A stretch of 13,891 nt of DNA from DASUDX01 sp036275365 (GTDB lineage: Bacteria > Pseudomonadota > Gammaproteobacteria > Nevskiales > Nevskiaceae): assembly GCA_036275365.1 (NCBI GenBank), contig DASUDX010000014.1, positions 1 to 13,891 on the forward strand, in the 5' to 3' direction. A program made the translations under genes and the position numbers. How positions within the stretch are numbered: position 1 is the stretch's first letter; each line of letters begins with the position of its first letter. This document shows, piece by piece, positions 1 through 6,828 of this stretch. A model generated the notes under the pieces. That model searched no databases. It worked only from the letters and a program-made list of their open reading frames with translations, and was not told the DNA's origin.

Positions 1-1548
1 CGAGACCGTCACCTCTGCGGTGGCGGCCAAGTCACCCGGGGCCAGCAAAACCTCCGCGATGCCGTCCGCATCGGTCAGCGCCTGGGTGGCGCTGAGGGAA
101 CCGGCCGTGCTCGAGAACAGCACCGAGATTCCATTGACGGGCCCGGCATCGGTGGAAACCGTCGCGCGCAGGGCCACGGGCTCGCCGCCGACCTCCACAT
201 TCGAAGCACCGGCTACCACCTGGATGCCAGTGACTCGCGCGTTGTCGCTGTCCACGGTCACCCGGGAAACGCCGGCAATGCCGTTCGCCGCCTGTGCACG
301 CACCGTATCCGTACCCGGCGTGGATACCGCCCGGTACTGGGACAGGGCTTCTCCGTTGTCGTCGGTGCTGACCGAGACTGGAGAGATGGCAGCGCCCACC
401 GTGCTGCTGAAGGTCACCACTTCACCAGGCACCCGATTGCCGTTGGCATCAAGCGCGATGGCGCGGGCGCTGGCGGTACCGCCCGGGACGACACTACCCG
501 GTGCCACGGCCAGAAGGATCTGTGAGACGGGGCCTGCGACAAAGGTCAGCGGACGAGAATCCTGGAAGCCACCGGTACTCGCCGAGACCGTGGCGTTGCC
601 CACCCGCGTGGGGGCGGTCAGCGTGACTTGCGTGATCCCATCCGCGTTGGTGACGGCGCTGGCAGCACTCAAGGAGCCAGCGGTAGCCGTGAAGCTGACG
701 CTGAGTCCGGCAAGCGGTTCCCCCGTGGTGTCGGTCACGGTTGCCCGTACGGTGGTGGTGCTGCGCCCGTCGCCGACCAGTTCCGAACTGCCGAGCTCCA
801 GAGCGATCTCGCCGACCAACGCCGCCGCGGCGCTGACCGTGACTCCGGCGGTGGCAGCCCGTCCGCCCGCCGTCTGGACCCGCAGCGTATCGATGCCCGC
901 ACCGCGGCCGGCGGTGTAGCTGGTGGTGCCCCGACCATTGCTGTCGGTTGTGACCTGGGTCGACAGGAACTGTCCGCCGGAATCGTTGCGCACCGTGTCC
1001 AGACGGACCAGTTCGCCCCCCACCGGATTGCCATTGGCGTCGCTGACCGAGACCGTGATGGAGGTCGCGGCACCCGGGCGGATGGTGCTCGGCGCGGCCT
1101 GGATGGCCACAGACGCCGGCGCGGCCGAGATAAAGCCGACTTCGGTCACCGCCGACAGGCCCGAAGTGGCCTCGCGAGCGGTCACCACGGCACGGCCAAT
1201 CACCTGGGGTGCCTGCAGGCGGACACTGGCCTGGCCCGTATTCGAGGTGGTGGCGGTGGCAGCCTGCAGGGTGCCGGCGCTGGTCTCGAAGCTGACGGCA
1301 CGGCCGGCGACCGGCGCCCCGGTGGTATCGAGAAGCGTCGCGGTGATCAGGGCCGTGGACTGGCCGTCGGCAACGATCGCGGCCTGGGCAGTGGCCACGC
1401 TCAGGGTGGCCGGGGTACCGCCGGTGTTACCGCCACCGCCGTCACCACCGCCGTCGTCGTTGAAGGACTGATCCCCGCCACCGCAACCGCTCAGCGCCAG
1501 CGCGGTGAATGCCGCAAAGATCCAACCCCAGGAACGCTGCTTCCGCAT
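1..1548 (-). CDS. Ig-like (Big_1/invasin-type) repeat lipoprotein, 3' end outside window
   Basis: Starting at the ATG at 1548, the minus strand stays open for 516 codons to the window edge, so the C-terminus is missing. Residues 1-21 form a lipoprotein signal peptide ending in the lipobox L19-S-G-C22. A flexible Gly/Asp-rich linker follows to about residue 45. The rest is a chain of about 95-residue Ig-like beta-sandwich domains at roughly 46-142, 145-239, 247-337, 342-434 and 440-516 (cut). Domains 1, 3 and 5 share the pattern DG.S...ATV.DTTG.P.AG..VSF...AG.L, and domains 2 and 4 share PG....A...DANGN.V.GE, as in Big_1 domains of invasins and intimins. A GGGGGA ribosome site lies about 5 bases before the ATG. 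It is probably an envelope-anchored surface or adhesin-like protein; the ligand is unknown. The family is clear, the function is inference. Confidence 0.9.
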   Translation of the reverse strand, partial: MRKQRSWGWIFAAFTALALSGCGGGDQSFNDDGGGDGGGGNTGGTPATLSVATAQAAIVADGQSTALITATLLDTTGAPVAGRAVSFETSAGTLQAATATTSNTGQASVRLQAPQVIGRAVVTAREATSGLSAVTEVGFISAAPASVAIQAAPSTIRPGAATSITVSVSDANGNPVGGELVRLDTVRNDSGGQFLSTQVTTDSNGRGTTSYTAGRGAGIDTLRVQTAGGRAATAGVTVSAAAALVGEIALELGSSELVGDGRSTTTVRATVTDTTGEPLAGLSVSFTATAGSLSAASAVTNADGITQVTLTAPTRVGNATVSASTGGFQDSRPLTFVAGPVSQILLAVAPGSVVPGGTASARAIALDANGNRVPGEVVTFSSTVGAAISPVSVSTDDNGEALSQYRAVSTPGTDTVRAQAANGIAGVSRVTVDSDNARVTGIQVVAGASNVEVGGEPVALRATVSTDAGPVNGISVLFSSTAGSLSATQALTDADGIAEVLLAPGDLAATAEVTVS

Positions 1549-1595
1549 GGAATCCCCCAAGCACCGCCGTGGCGGCCGACCCTTCGATTGGCCCG

Positions 1596-1624
1596 ATGCT
1601 ATCTCGAAAGTCCAGTGCAAACAA
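1596..1624 (-). promoter_or_regulatory. Possible sigma-70 promoter of the Ig-like lipoprotein gene
   Basis: Read on the minus strand, TTGTTT (1624-1619) is followed by a 17-base spacer and TAGCAT (1601-1596). This would start transcription near 1589, about 40 bases before the ATG at 1548. The matches are 3/6 and 4/6, so this is a weak call based on spacing and position. An inverted repeat (1611-1644) overlaps the -35 element. Confidence 0.3.
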
Positions 1625-1644
1625 GAAAATCCGTTGCACTTGGA
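1611..1644. repeat. Imperfect inverted repeat, possible operator
   Basis: AGTGCAA (1614-1620) and TTGCACT (1634-1640) are perfect reverse complements separated by 13 A-rich bases. With a single bulged T the arms extend to 1611-1620 and 1634-1644 (TCCA against TGGA). It lies between the lipoprotein gene and the tRNA gene and covers the proposed -35 element of the lipoprotein. A T-run after it is lacking, so a regulator-binding site fits better than a terminator. Confidence 0.4.
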
Positions 1645-1692
1645 AAGTGGTTTGAGAAGTGCGTCCAAGCCAGTATCGGCAGTGGCTTGGCT

Positions 1693-1698
1693 TACACT
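1693..1698 (+). promoter_or_regulatory. Likely -10 element of the tRNA-Arg gene
   Basis: TACACT (1693-1698) matches the TATAAT consensus at 4/6 positions and ends 8 bases before the mature tRNA 5' end. No convincing -35 hexamer is present at 16-18 bases upstream. Confidence 0.35.
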
Positions 1699-1706
1699 CG
1701 GCGCAC

Positions 1707-1782
1707 GCCCCCGTAGCTCAGTGGATAGAGCATCCGCCTCCTAAGCGGAGGGTCGCAGGTTCGATTCCTGCCGAGGGCGCCA
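1707..1782 (+). tRNA. tRNA-Arg (anticodon CCU)
   Basis: The sequence folds into a complete cloverleaf. The acceptor stem is 1707-1713 with 1772-1778, with one C-A mismatch at pair 5-68. The D stem is GCTC (1716-1719) with GAGC (1728-1731). The anticodon stem is TCCGC/GCGGA (1733-1737, 1745-1749), with the seven-base loop CTCCTAA giving anticodon CCT (1740-1742), which reads AGG. The T stem is GCAGG/CCTGC around TTCGATT (1760-1766). The discriminator is G1779 and the CCA (1780-1782) is encoded. tRNA-Arg genes are common integration sites, but no second copy of the 3' end was found in this window. Confidence 0.96.
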
Positions 1783-1921
1783 CCGCCCCTCCCCCGACAG
1801 TCCTGAAAAGCCTTCAGCGCGACACGGGCGAATTTCCTACAGGCAGTGGCCGAACTCTTGCGAGAGCATGCGCAGGTCCGCGGTTGCGCGGCATCGACAA
1901 TCACAGGTCTGGGGGTTTTCC

Positions 1922-4807
1922 TTGAAGGTTCTGACATCAGCGGCGCTGGGCGCCGTCGTGGCCGCCGTGGCGGCGGGGGTCTACTGGCAGCTGGACGGCG
2001 GCGATGCCGCCGCAACCGCCGCGGGCTGTCCGCGCGGAACGAAGGCGATCGAGCGCGCCGAGGGCCAGCCGGCGGTCTGCATTCCGAAGGCCCGCACGGT
2101 GGCCGATGCCTTCAAGCCGATGAGCCGCGATCTCGCCCGCAACGGCAAGAGCGGCACGGTGCCGGATGGCGCCCTGCGTCAGGCGGTTGCCCACAAGGCG
2201 GCGATGGCGCCGCTGCAGGCCAAGGTCGCGGGGGCGACCGGCGAGTGGCAGGAATACGGGCGCGGCACGCTGATCTCCGGGCTGGAGCGCTACAGCGCCC
2301 GCGTCGACAACTTCGCCTACGACCCGGTCGGCCAGCGCCTGTTTGCGGCGGTGGGCACTGGCGGGATCTGGATGAGCGAGGCGGTGGGAGGCGATGTCAC
2401 CACCCTCGGCAACCAGTGGCGCAGCATCGGCGATGGGCTGCCCTCGCAGAGCAATGGCGCGGTAGCGTGGACGCCGGCCGGCGGCGGTCGGGTGATCGCC
2501 GTGGGCGGCGAGGCGGTGATGGGCTCGTCGGGCTATCTCGGCCTCGGTGCGTTCTGGAGTGATGACCTGGGCCAGACCTGGAACTCGTCCACCGGCGTGC
2601 CGGACGGCGCGCTGGCCTTCCAGGCGGCAGTCGACCCGGCCCATCCGGAGATCATCTACGCGGCCACCAGCCGCGGGCTGTTCCGCTCCACCGACGCGGG
2701 CGAGACCTTCACCAATGTGGCCCTGCCCACCAGCGCCGAGTGCGCGGGGGTGGAGTCGATCAGCGGCCCCTGCCTGTACGCCAACTACGTCACCGATGTG
2801 GTGGTGCAGGAACCGGGCGGCACCACCAATGTGCAGTGCGAGGCCGGCGGCTGCCCGGTGGTCGCGGCGGTGGGCTTCCGGACGGGCTCCACGGCCACCT
2901 ACCAGGACGGCACCACGGTGCAGGCGCCGGGCAATGGCCTGTATCGCTCCACCACCGGTGCGCCCGGCAGCTTCAGCCGGGTGGATGTGGCGGGTGTCGA
3001 TCCGCTGCTGCCGGTCGGCTTCCCTCCGCAGGAGCGGATCGGCCGTATCGAGCTCGGTCATGCGGTCGGCCCCGAGCAGGATCACAACTGGCTGTATGCG
3101 ATCGTCCAGGACGCGCTGAGCTTCAACGGCAACTTCCCGTTCGATCCGGGCCTGGACATCGGCCCGGTGCCGCTGCCGATCCTGCCCTTCGATACCGTGC
3201 TCAACGGGCTCTACGCCTCGTCTGACTTCGGCGCCACCTGGACCCGCATGGCCGATGCGGCCGAGCTCGCCCTGAATCCGTCGAGCGGATCGGCGCTGAT
3301 CGTGCTCGGTGCCACCGGTTACGGCGTCGGCATCCAGTCCTGGTACAACGCCTGGATCAAGCCGGACCCGACCCGGGCGCTCAACGGCGTGCCCACCCGT
3401 CTCACCTTCGGGCTGGAGGAGGTCTGGCAGAACCGGCTCACCAATGTTCCGCTGGACGGCGTGACCCAGTCGGGCACGGGCGATTTCGAGGTGATCGGCC
3501 CGTACTTCGCGCTCACCGCGGACACCAGCACCCACCCGGACCAGCACGGCGCCATCTACATCCCCACCGGTGACGGCGGCGTCTGCCTGTTCGTCGGCAA
3601 CGATGGCGGCGTCTACAAGCAGTGCGTGGACGACACCGGCGAGATGACGGTGAACGACTGGGGCCAGGGCGCCAACGACGGCTTCTATGCCCTGCTGCCC
3701 TATGGCCTGGGCGTGGCCAAGGACGGCACCGTGTGGTTCGGCCTGCAGGACAACGGCTCGGGCCACATCGAGCCGGATACCCGTGAACAGATCATGGATT
3801 TCGGCGCCGACGGCTTCTACGCGGAAGTCGATCCGGACAACAGCGACATCGCCTACACCGAAAGCCAGAACGGTGGCCTGGTGCGCACCACCAACCGCGG
3901 CCAGAGCTCCACCAGCATCGCGCCGAGCTACACCCGGGTGATGTTCGACAACTGGTTCCGCATGGACCCGCTGGATGCCCAGCACATGGTCACCGGCGCC
4001 CAGGAGGTCTACGAGACGGCGAGCGCCGAGACCGTGACCGGCGACACCTGGGTCGAGGTGTTCAACCTCGGCACCAATCCGGACACCGGCGCCATCCGCA
4101 CCACCACCACCATGGAAGTGCTGGGCGAGGCGGTGTATGTCGGCGGTTGCGGCGATTGCGGCGCCTCCGGCAATGACACCGGCTTCCAGAATGTGGTGGC
4201 GACCAATGTCGGTGGCGATCAGCCCCCGCTGCGCGAAACCAGCCAGGGCTGGCATTTCGCCACGGCGGCCGGTCTGCCCAACCGCTACATCACCAGCTTC
4301 GCGATCGATCCGGAGAACCCGCGCGTGGTCTACGCCACCCTCGCCGGCTATCTCTCCAATCTGCGGCCGCCGGGCTCCTTCCTCGACCCCAACGAGAACA
4401 TCGGCGCGGGCAATGTGTTCAAGTCCACCGATGCCGGCGAGAGCTTCACCAACATCTCCGGCAACCTGCCCAATGTGCAGGCCAACTCGGTGGTGCTGCG
4501 GCGCGGCCAGCTGATCGTGGGGACCGACATCGGCGCCTTCATCTCCAGCGATACCCAGGGCAGCACCTGGGCGCCGCTGGGCAGCACGCTGCCCAACACG
4601 CCGGTGAACATGGTGCGGCTGCGCCCGGGCAATGACCGCGAGCTGTTCGCGGCCACCTTCGGCCGCGGCATCTGGCAGTACACCTTCCCGGCCGAGGGCG
4701 GTGGTGGGGGCGATTCGCCCACCGAGGGTCGCTTCGGCGGCGGGTTGCCGCTGGCCACCCTCACCCTGCTGGGGCTTGCCGCGCTGCTGCGCCGGCGTCG
4801 TGGATAA
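1922..4807 (+). CDS. Secreted Asp-box (BNR/sortilin-like) beta-propeller protein with C-terminal sorting tail
   Basis: This large exported protein has 961 residues from the preferred TTG start at 1922, which has GGGGG about 8 bases upstream. An in-frame ATG at 1868 would add 18 residues but lacks a well placed ribosome site and uses atypical codons. A hydrophobic signal segment covers about residues 3-22. Asp-box motifs (S.D.G.T/S-W/F) occur near residues 213, 256, 433, 835 and 875, with a degenerate one near 656; they mark propeller blades as in BNR/Vps10-like and GH74-like proteins. A central HPDQH...GNDGGVY segment is typical of these propellers. Several close cysteine pairs suggest disulphides. 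The last 35 residues have a Gly-rich linker, FGGG, a hydrophobic helix and terminal RRRRG. That layout fits a GlyGly-CTERM/rhombosortase signal. No catalytic residues can be assigned, so enzyme versus binding role is open. Confidence 0.88.
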   Translation: MKVLTSAALGAVVAAVAAGVYWQLDGGDAAATAAGCPRGTKAIERAEGQPAVCIPKARTVADAFKPMSRDLARNGKSGTVPDGALRQAVAHKAAMAPLQAKVAGATGEWQEYGRGTLISGLERYSARVDNFAYDPVGQRLFAAVGTGGIWMSEAVGGDVTTLGNQWRSIGDGLPSQSNGAVAWTPAGGGRVIAVGGEAVMGSSGYLGLGAFWSDDLGQTWNSSTGVPDGALAFQAAVDPAHPEIIYAATSRGLFRSTDAGETFTNVALPTSAECAGVESISGPCLYANYVTDVVVQEPGGTTNVQCEAGGCPVVAAVGFRTGSTATYQDGTTVQAPGNGLYRSTTGAPGSFSRVDVAGVDPLLPVGFPPQERIGRIELGHAVGPEQDHNWLYAIVQDALSFNGNFPFDPGLDIGPVPLPILPFDTVLNGLYASSDFGATWTRMADAAELALNPSSGSALIVLGATGYGVGIQSWYNAWIKPDPTRALNGVPTRLTFGLEEVWQNRLTNVPLDGVTQSGTGDFEVIGPYFALTADTSTHPDQHGAIYIPTGDGGVCLFVGNDGGVYKQCVDDTGEMTVNDWGQGANDGFYALLPYGLGVAKDGTVWFGLQDNGSGHIEPDTREQIMDFGADGFYAEVDPDNSDIAYTESQNGGLVRTTNRGQSSTSIAPSYTRVMFDNWFRMDPLDAQHMVTGAQEVYETASAETVTGDTWVEVFNLGTNPDTGAIRTTTTMEVLGEAVYVGGCGDCGASGNDTGFQNVVATNVGGDQPPLRETSQGWHFATAAGLPNRYITSFAIDPENPRVVYATLAGYLSNLRPPGSFLDPNENIGAGNVFKSTDAGESFTNISGNLPNVQANSVVLRRGQLIVGTDIGAFISSDTQGSTWAPLGSTLPNTPVNMVRLRPGNDRELFAATFGRGIWQYTFPAEGGGGGDSPTEGRFGGGLPLATLTLLGLAALLRRRRG

Positions 4808-4826
4808 GCAGGGCCGGTAGAACAGG

Positions 4827-4854
4827 AAAGCCCGCTTCGGCGGGCTTTTCTTTT
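4827..4854. terminator. Bidirectional rho-independent terminator between convergent genes
   Basis: AAAGCCCGC (4827-4835), a TTCG tetraloop (4836-4839) and GCGGGCTTT (4840-4848) form a perfect 9-bp stem. On the plus strand it continues into TTTTCTTTT, and on the minus strand the stem is followed by TTT and then CCTG. It lies between the stop of the beta-propeller gene (4807) and the stop of the ABC ATPase gene (4862) and probably serves both, more strongly the plus strand. Confidence 0.93.
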
Positions 4855-4861
4855 GCCCGGC

Positions 4862-5638
4862 CTACTTCAGGACCTGACCGAGGAATGTGCGCAGCCGCTC
4901 GTTGCGCGGCGCCTCGAAGAAGGGTTGCGGCGCATCCTGGTAGACCAGCTCGCCGCGGTCCATGAACACCACGCGGTGGGCCACCGAACGGGCAAAGCCC
5001 ATCTCGTGGGTCACCACCACCAGGGTCATGCCCTCAGCGGCGAGCTTCTGCATCACATCCAGCACCTCGCCCACCATCTCCGGATCGAGCGCACTGGTGG
5101 GCTCATCAAACAGCATGATGGCCGGCTGCATGGCCAGGGCGCGGGCGATGGCCACCCGCTGCTGCTGACCGCCGGAGAGCTGGCTGGGCCGGGCGTCAGC
5201 CTTGTCCGCCAGCCCGACCTTGGCCAGCAGGGCGCGGGCGCGCGGCTCCACCTCGCTCAGCGGCTGGCGCAGCACCCGCTGCGGCGCCAGCATCAGGTTC
5301 TCCAGCACGCTCCTGTGCGGGAACAGGTTGAACTGCTGGAACACCATGCCGACATGGGTGCGCAGCTGGTTGAGATCGGTGCGGCGGTCATGCACGCGCA
5401 CCCCGTCCACCACGATCTCGCCCTCGCTGATGGTTTCGAGCGCGTTGAGGGTGCGCAAAAGCGTGGACTTGCCCGAGCCGCTGGGGCCGATGATGCAGAC
5501 CGTCTCGCCGCGCGCCACCGTCAGATTCACCCCGCTCAGCGCCTGCGTCCCGGTGTCATAGCGCTTGGACACCTGGCGAACGCGGATCAGCGGCTCGGCG
5601 GCGGACGCGGCGACCGCGTCGGTCACAGGCTCAGTCAT
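4862..5638 (-). CDS. Polar amino-acid ABC transporter ATP-binding protein (GlnQ/ArtP/HisP type)
   Basis: This 258-residue cytoplasmic ATPase powers amino-acid import together with the permease encoded just upstream. All ABC motifs are present in order: Walker A GPSGSGKST (51-59), Q-loop VFQQFNLFPH (99-108), signature LSGGQQQR (154-161), Walker B IMLFDEP (174-180), D-loop SALD and the switch histidine in VTHEM (H211). FNLFPH and DEPTSALDPE are typical of the polar amino-acid (PAAT) subfamily. The ATG at 5638 is chosen because it overlaps the permease stop by 8 bases (ATGACTGA), a translational-coupling arrangement. An in-frame ATG at 5668 would add ten residues. The exact substrate cannot be read from the ATPase. 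Confidence 0.95.
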   Translation of the reverse strand: MTEPVTDAVAASAAEPLIRVRQVSKRYDTGTQALSGVNLTVARGETVCIIGPSGSGKSTLLRTLNALETISEGEIVVDGVRVHDRRTDLNQLRTHVGMVFQQFNLFPHRSVLENLMLAPQRVLRQPLSEVEPRARALLAKVGLADKADARPSQLSGGQQQRVAIARALAMQPAIMLFDEPTSALDPEMVGEVLDVMQKLAAEGMTLVVVTHEMGFARSVAHRVVFMDRGELVYQDAPQPFFEAPRNERLRTFLGQVLK

Positions 5639-6575
5639 GGCGGTAGCGCCGCTCCAGGCGGCGGACAAAGATGGAGAGCCCGCCGGTCAGTAGCAGATAC
5701 ATCAGGGCCACGGTGAACCAGACTTCAAAGGGAGCGAAGGTGGAACTCACCACCTCGCGGCCGGCCTTGGTCAGATCGGTGAGCGCCATCACCGAGACCA
5801 GCGAGGAATCCTTGATCAGATTGATGAACTGGCCGGCCAGCGGCGGCAGGCTGCGGCGCAGCGCCTGCGGCAGCACGACATGGCGCAGGGTCTGGCCGCG
5901 GCTCATGCCGAGGCTGCGCGCCGCCTCGGTCTGGCCGCGCGGCACCCCTTCGATGCCGGCGCGGATGATCTCCGCCACATAGGCGCCGGTGAACAGCGAC
6001 AGCGCAGCCACGCCGGCGGCGAACGCCGACAGCTTGAGCACGGTACCGAGGAAGAAATACATGATGAAGATCTGCACCAGCAGGGGGGTGCCGCGGATCA
6101 GCTCCACATAGAGCGTGGACAGATCGCGCGCCGCGACATTGGGGGAGACCCGCCCCAGCCCGGCCACCAGGCCCAGCAGCAGGGCGAAGACCAGCGACAG
6201 CACCGGGATCTCCAGCGTCACCAGCAGACCCAGCAGCAGCGGCCCGGCTGACCAGCCCTCCTGCTTGCCCAGGGTGTTGTTGGCGAACACCACCTCGCCA
6301 TCGGAGACCTGAATCACCGCCACATCCGGGATGGCCACCGGATCGCCGCCCTGCAGCGGGGTGAGCAGCAGCTCGCCCTGGGTGCCAAAGCCGACGGTGC
6401 CATCAAAGGGCGCCAGCACATCGGTGCCGCCGGTGATCACCAGGTACTGGGGCACGCGGTCCCAGCGCCAGACGTAGTCCACCTGCCGGCTCGCCATCGA
6501 CATGGCGTAGCCGAGCAGCACCAGGATCACCACTGTCAGCAGATGCCAGCCGGCCTGGCTGCGGGACGGGCTCAT
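5631..6575 (-). CDS. Polar amino-acid ABC transporter permease with extended N-terminal periplasmic region
   Basis: This inner-membrane permease of 314 residues belongs to the HisM/ArtQ-like family. The first membrane segment lies at about 10-28. An extracytoplasmic stretch of about 80 residues (29-108) follows, rich in beta-forming and Gly residues. The canonical core begins at GPLLLGLLVTLEIPVLSL (111-128). The EAA loop that contacts the ATPase is EAARSLGMS...VVLPQALR (about 217-240), and INLIKDSSLVS (251-261) is the usual PAAT signature. The ATG at 6575 is chosen because translation gives a membrane segment straight away; the frame stays open to 6917 but that extension is GC-rich, unlike a membrane protein, and crosses the divergent promoter region. 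No strong ribosome site is seen. The matching binding protein is not adjacent but may be the one at 9281-10132. Confidence 0.92.
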   Translation of the reverse strand: MSPSRSQAGWHLLTVVILVLLGYAMSMASRQVDYVWRWDRVPQYLVITGGTDVLAPFDGTVGFGTQGELLLTPLQGGDPVAIPDVAVIQVSDGEVVFANNTLGKQEGWSAGPLLLGLLVTLEIPVLSLVFALLLGLVAGLGRVSPNVAARDLSTLYVELIRGTPLLVQIFIMYFFLGTVLKLSAFAAGVAALSLFTGAYVAEIIRAGIEGVPRGQTEAARSLGMSRGQTLRHVVLPQALRRSLPPLAGQFINLIKDSSLVSVMALTDLTKAGREVVSSTFAPFEVWFTVALMYLLLTGGLSIFVRRLERRYRHD

Positions 6576-6684
6576 GACGGCAGGACCCCGGCGGAGCTCG
6601 GCAGGGCAGAAGAGGACGATCGGGCCACGCGCAGGGAGGAAACAGGCGAAGCCGCATGGTACGGCAGCGGGCCCCGGGGAGTGC

Positions 6685-6718
6685 GGTGGTGGCCCACCCT
6701 GATACCCCCCACCGTATC
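6685..6718. repeat. Two adjacent small dyads in the divergent intergenic region
   Basis: The 253-base gap 6576-6828 separates the minus-strand permease gene from the plus-strand GTPase module. Within it, GGTGG/CCACC (6685-6689, 6694-6698, 4-base loop) and GATAC/GTATC (6701-6705, 6714-6718, 8 C-rich bases between) form successive dyads. No convincing -10/-35 pair was found for either direction. They could be regulator sites or mRNA leader structures. Confidence 0.3.
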
Positions 6719-6734
6719 TGACGAGCGAAAAGAC

Positions 6735-6754
6735 CAGCCGTCGCCGCACGGCTG
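6735..6754. repeat. Perfect 7-bp stem-loop upstream of the GTPase module
   Basis: CAGCCGT (6735-6741) pairs with ACGGCTG (6748-6754) around a CGCCGC loop. It lies 74 bases before the first module start codon (6829) and would sit in its mRNA leader if transcription starts upstream. There is no T-run directly after it, so it is more likely a leader structure or binding site than a terminator. Confidence 0.4.
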
Positions 6755-6828
6755 CCGCTGATCCTTTCTCTACACCGGAGGCTCCGTCCCTGTCGCAGTC
6801 TGGTTCAACGTCCAGACGGGATCTCGCC

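Noticed and set aside
20..1716. Long plus-strand open frames (20-919, 628-1716, 923-1471)
   Set aside because: They are antisense to the Ig-like lipoprotein frame, which has a lipobox, repeated domains and a ribosome site. The plus-strand translations are low complexity and resemble no protein.
1707..1782. tRNA-Arg as a mobile-element attachment site
   Set aside because: No integrase gene and no second copy of the tRNA 3' end was found in the window.
1783..1830. Terminator after tRNA-Arg
   Set aside because: Only a weak 5-bp stem (CTGAA/TTCAG near 1803-1817) without a T-run was found.
1937..4255. 772-codon minus-strand open frame
   Set aside because: It is antisense to the Asp-box protein; its Ala/Gly/Arg/His-rich composition is typical of GC-rich shadow frames.
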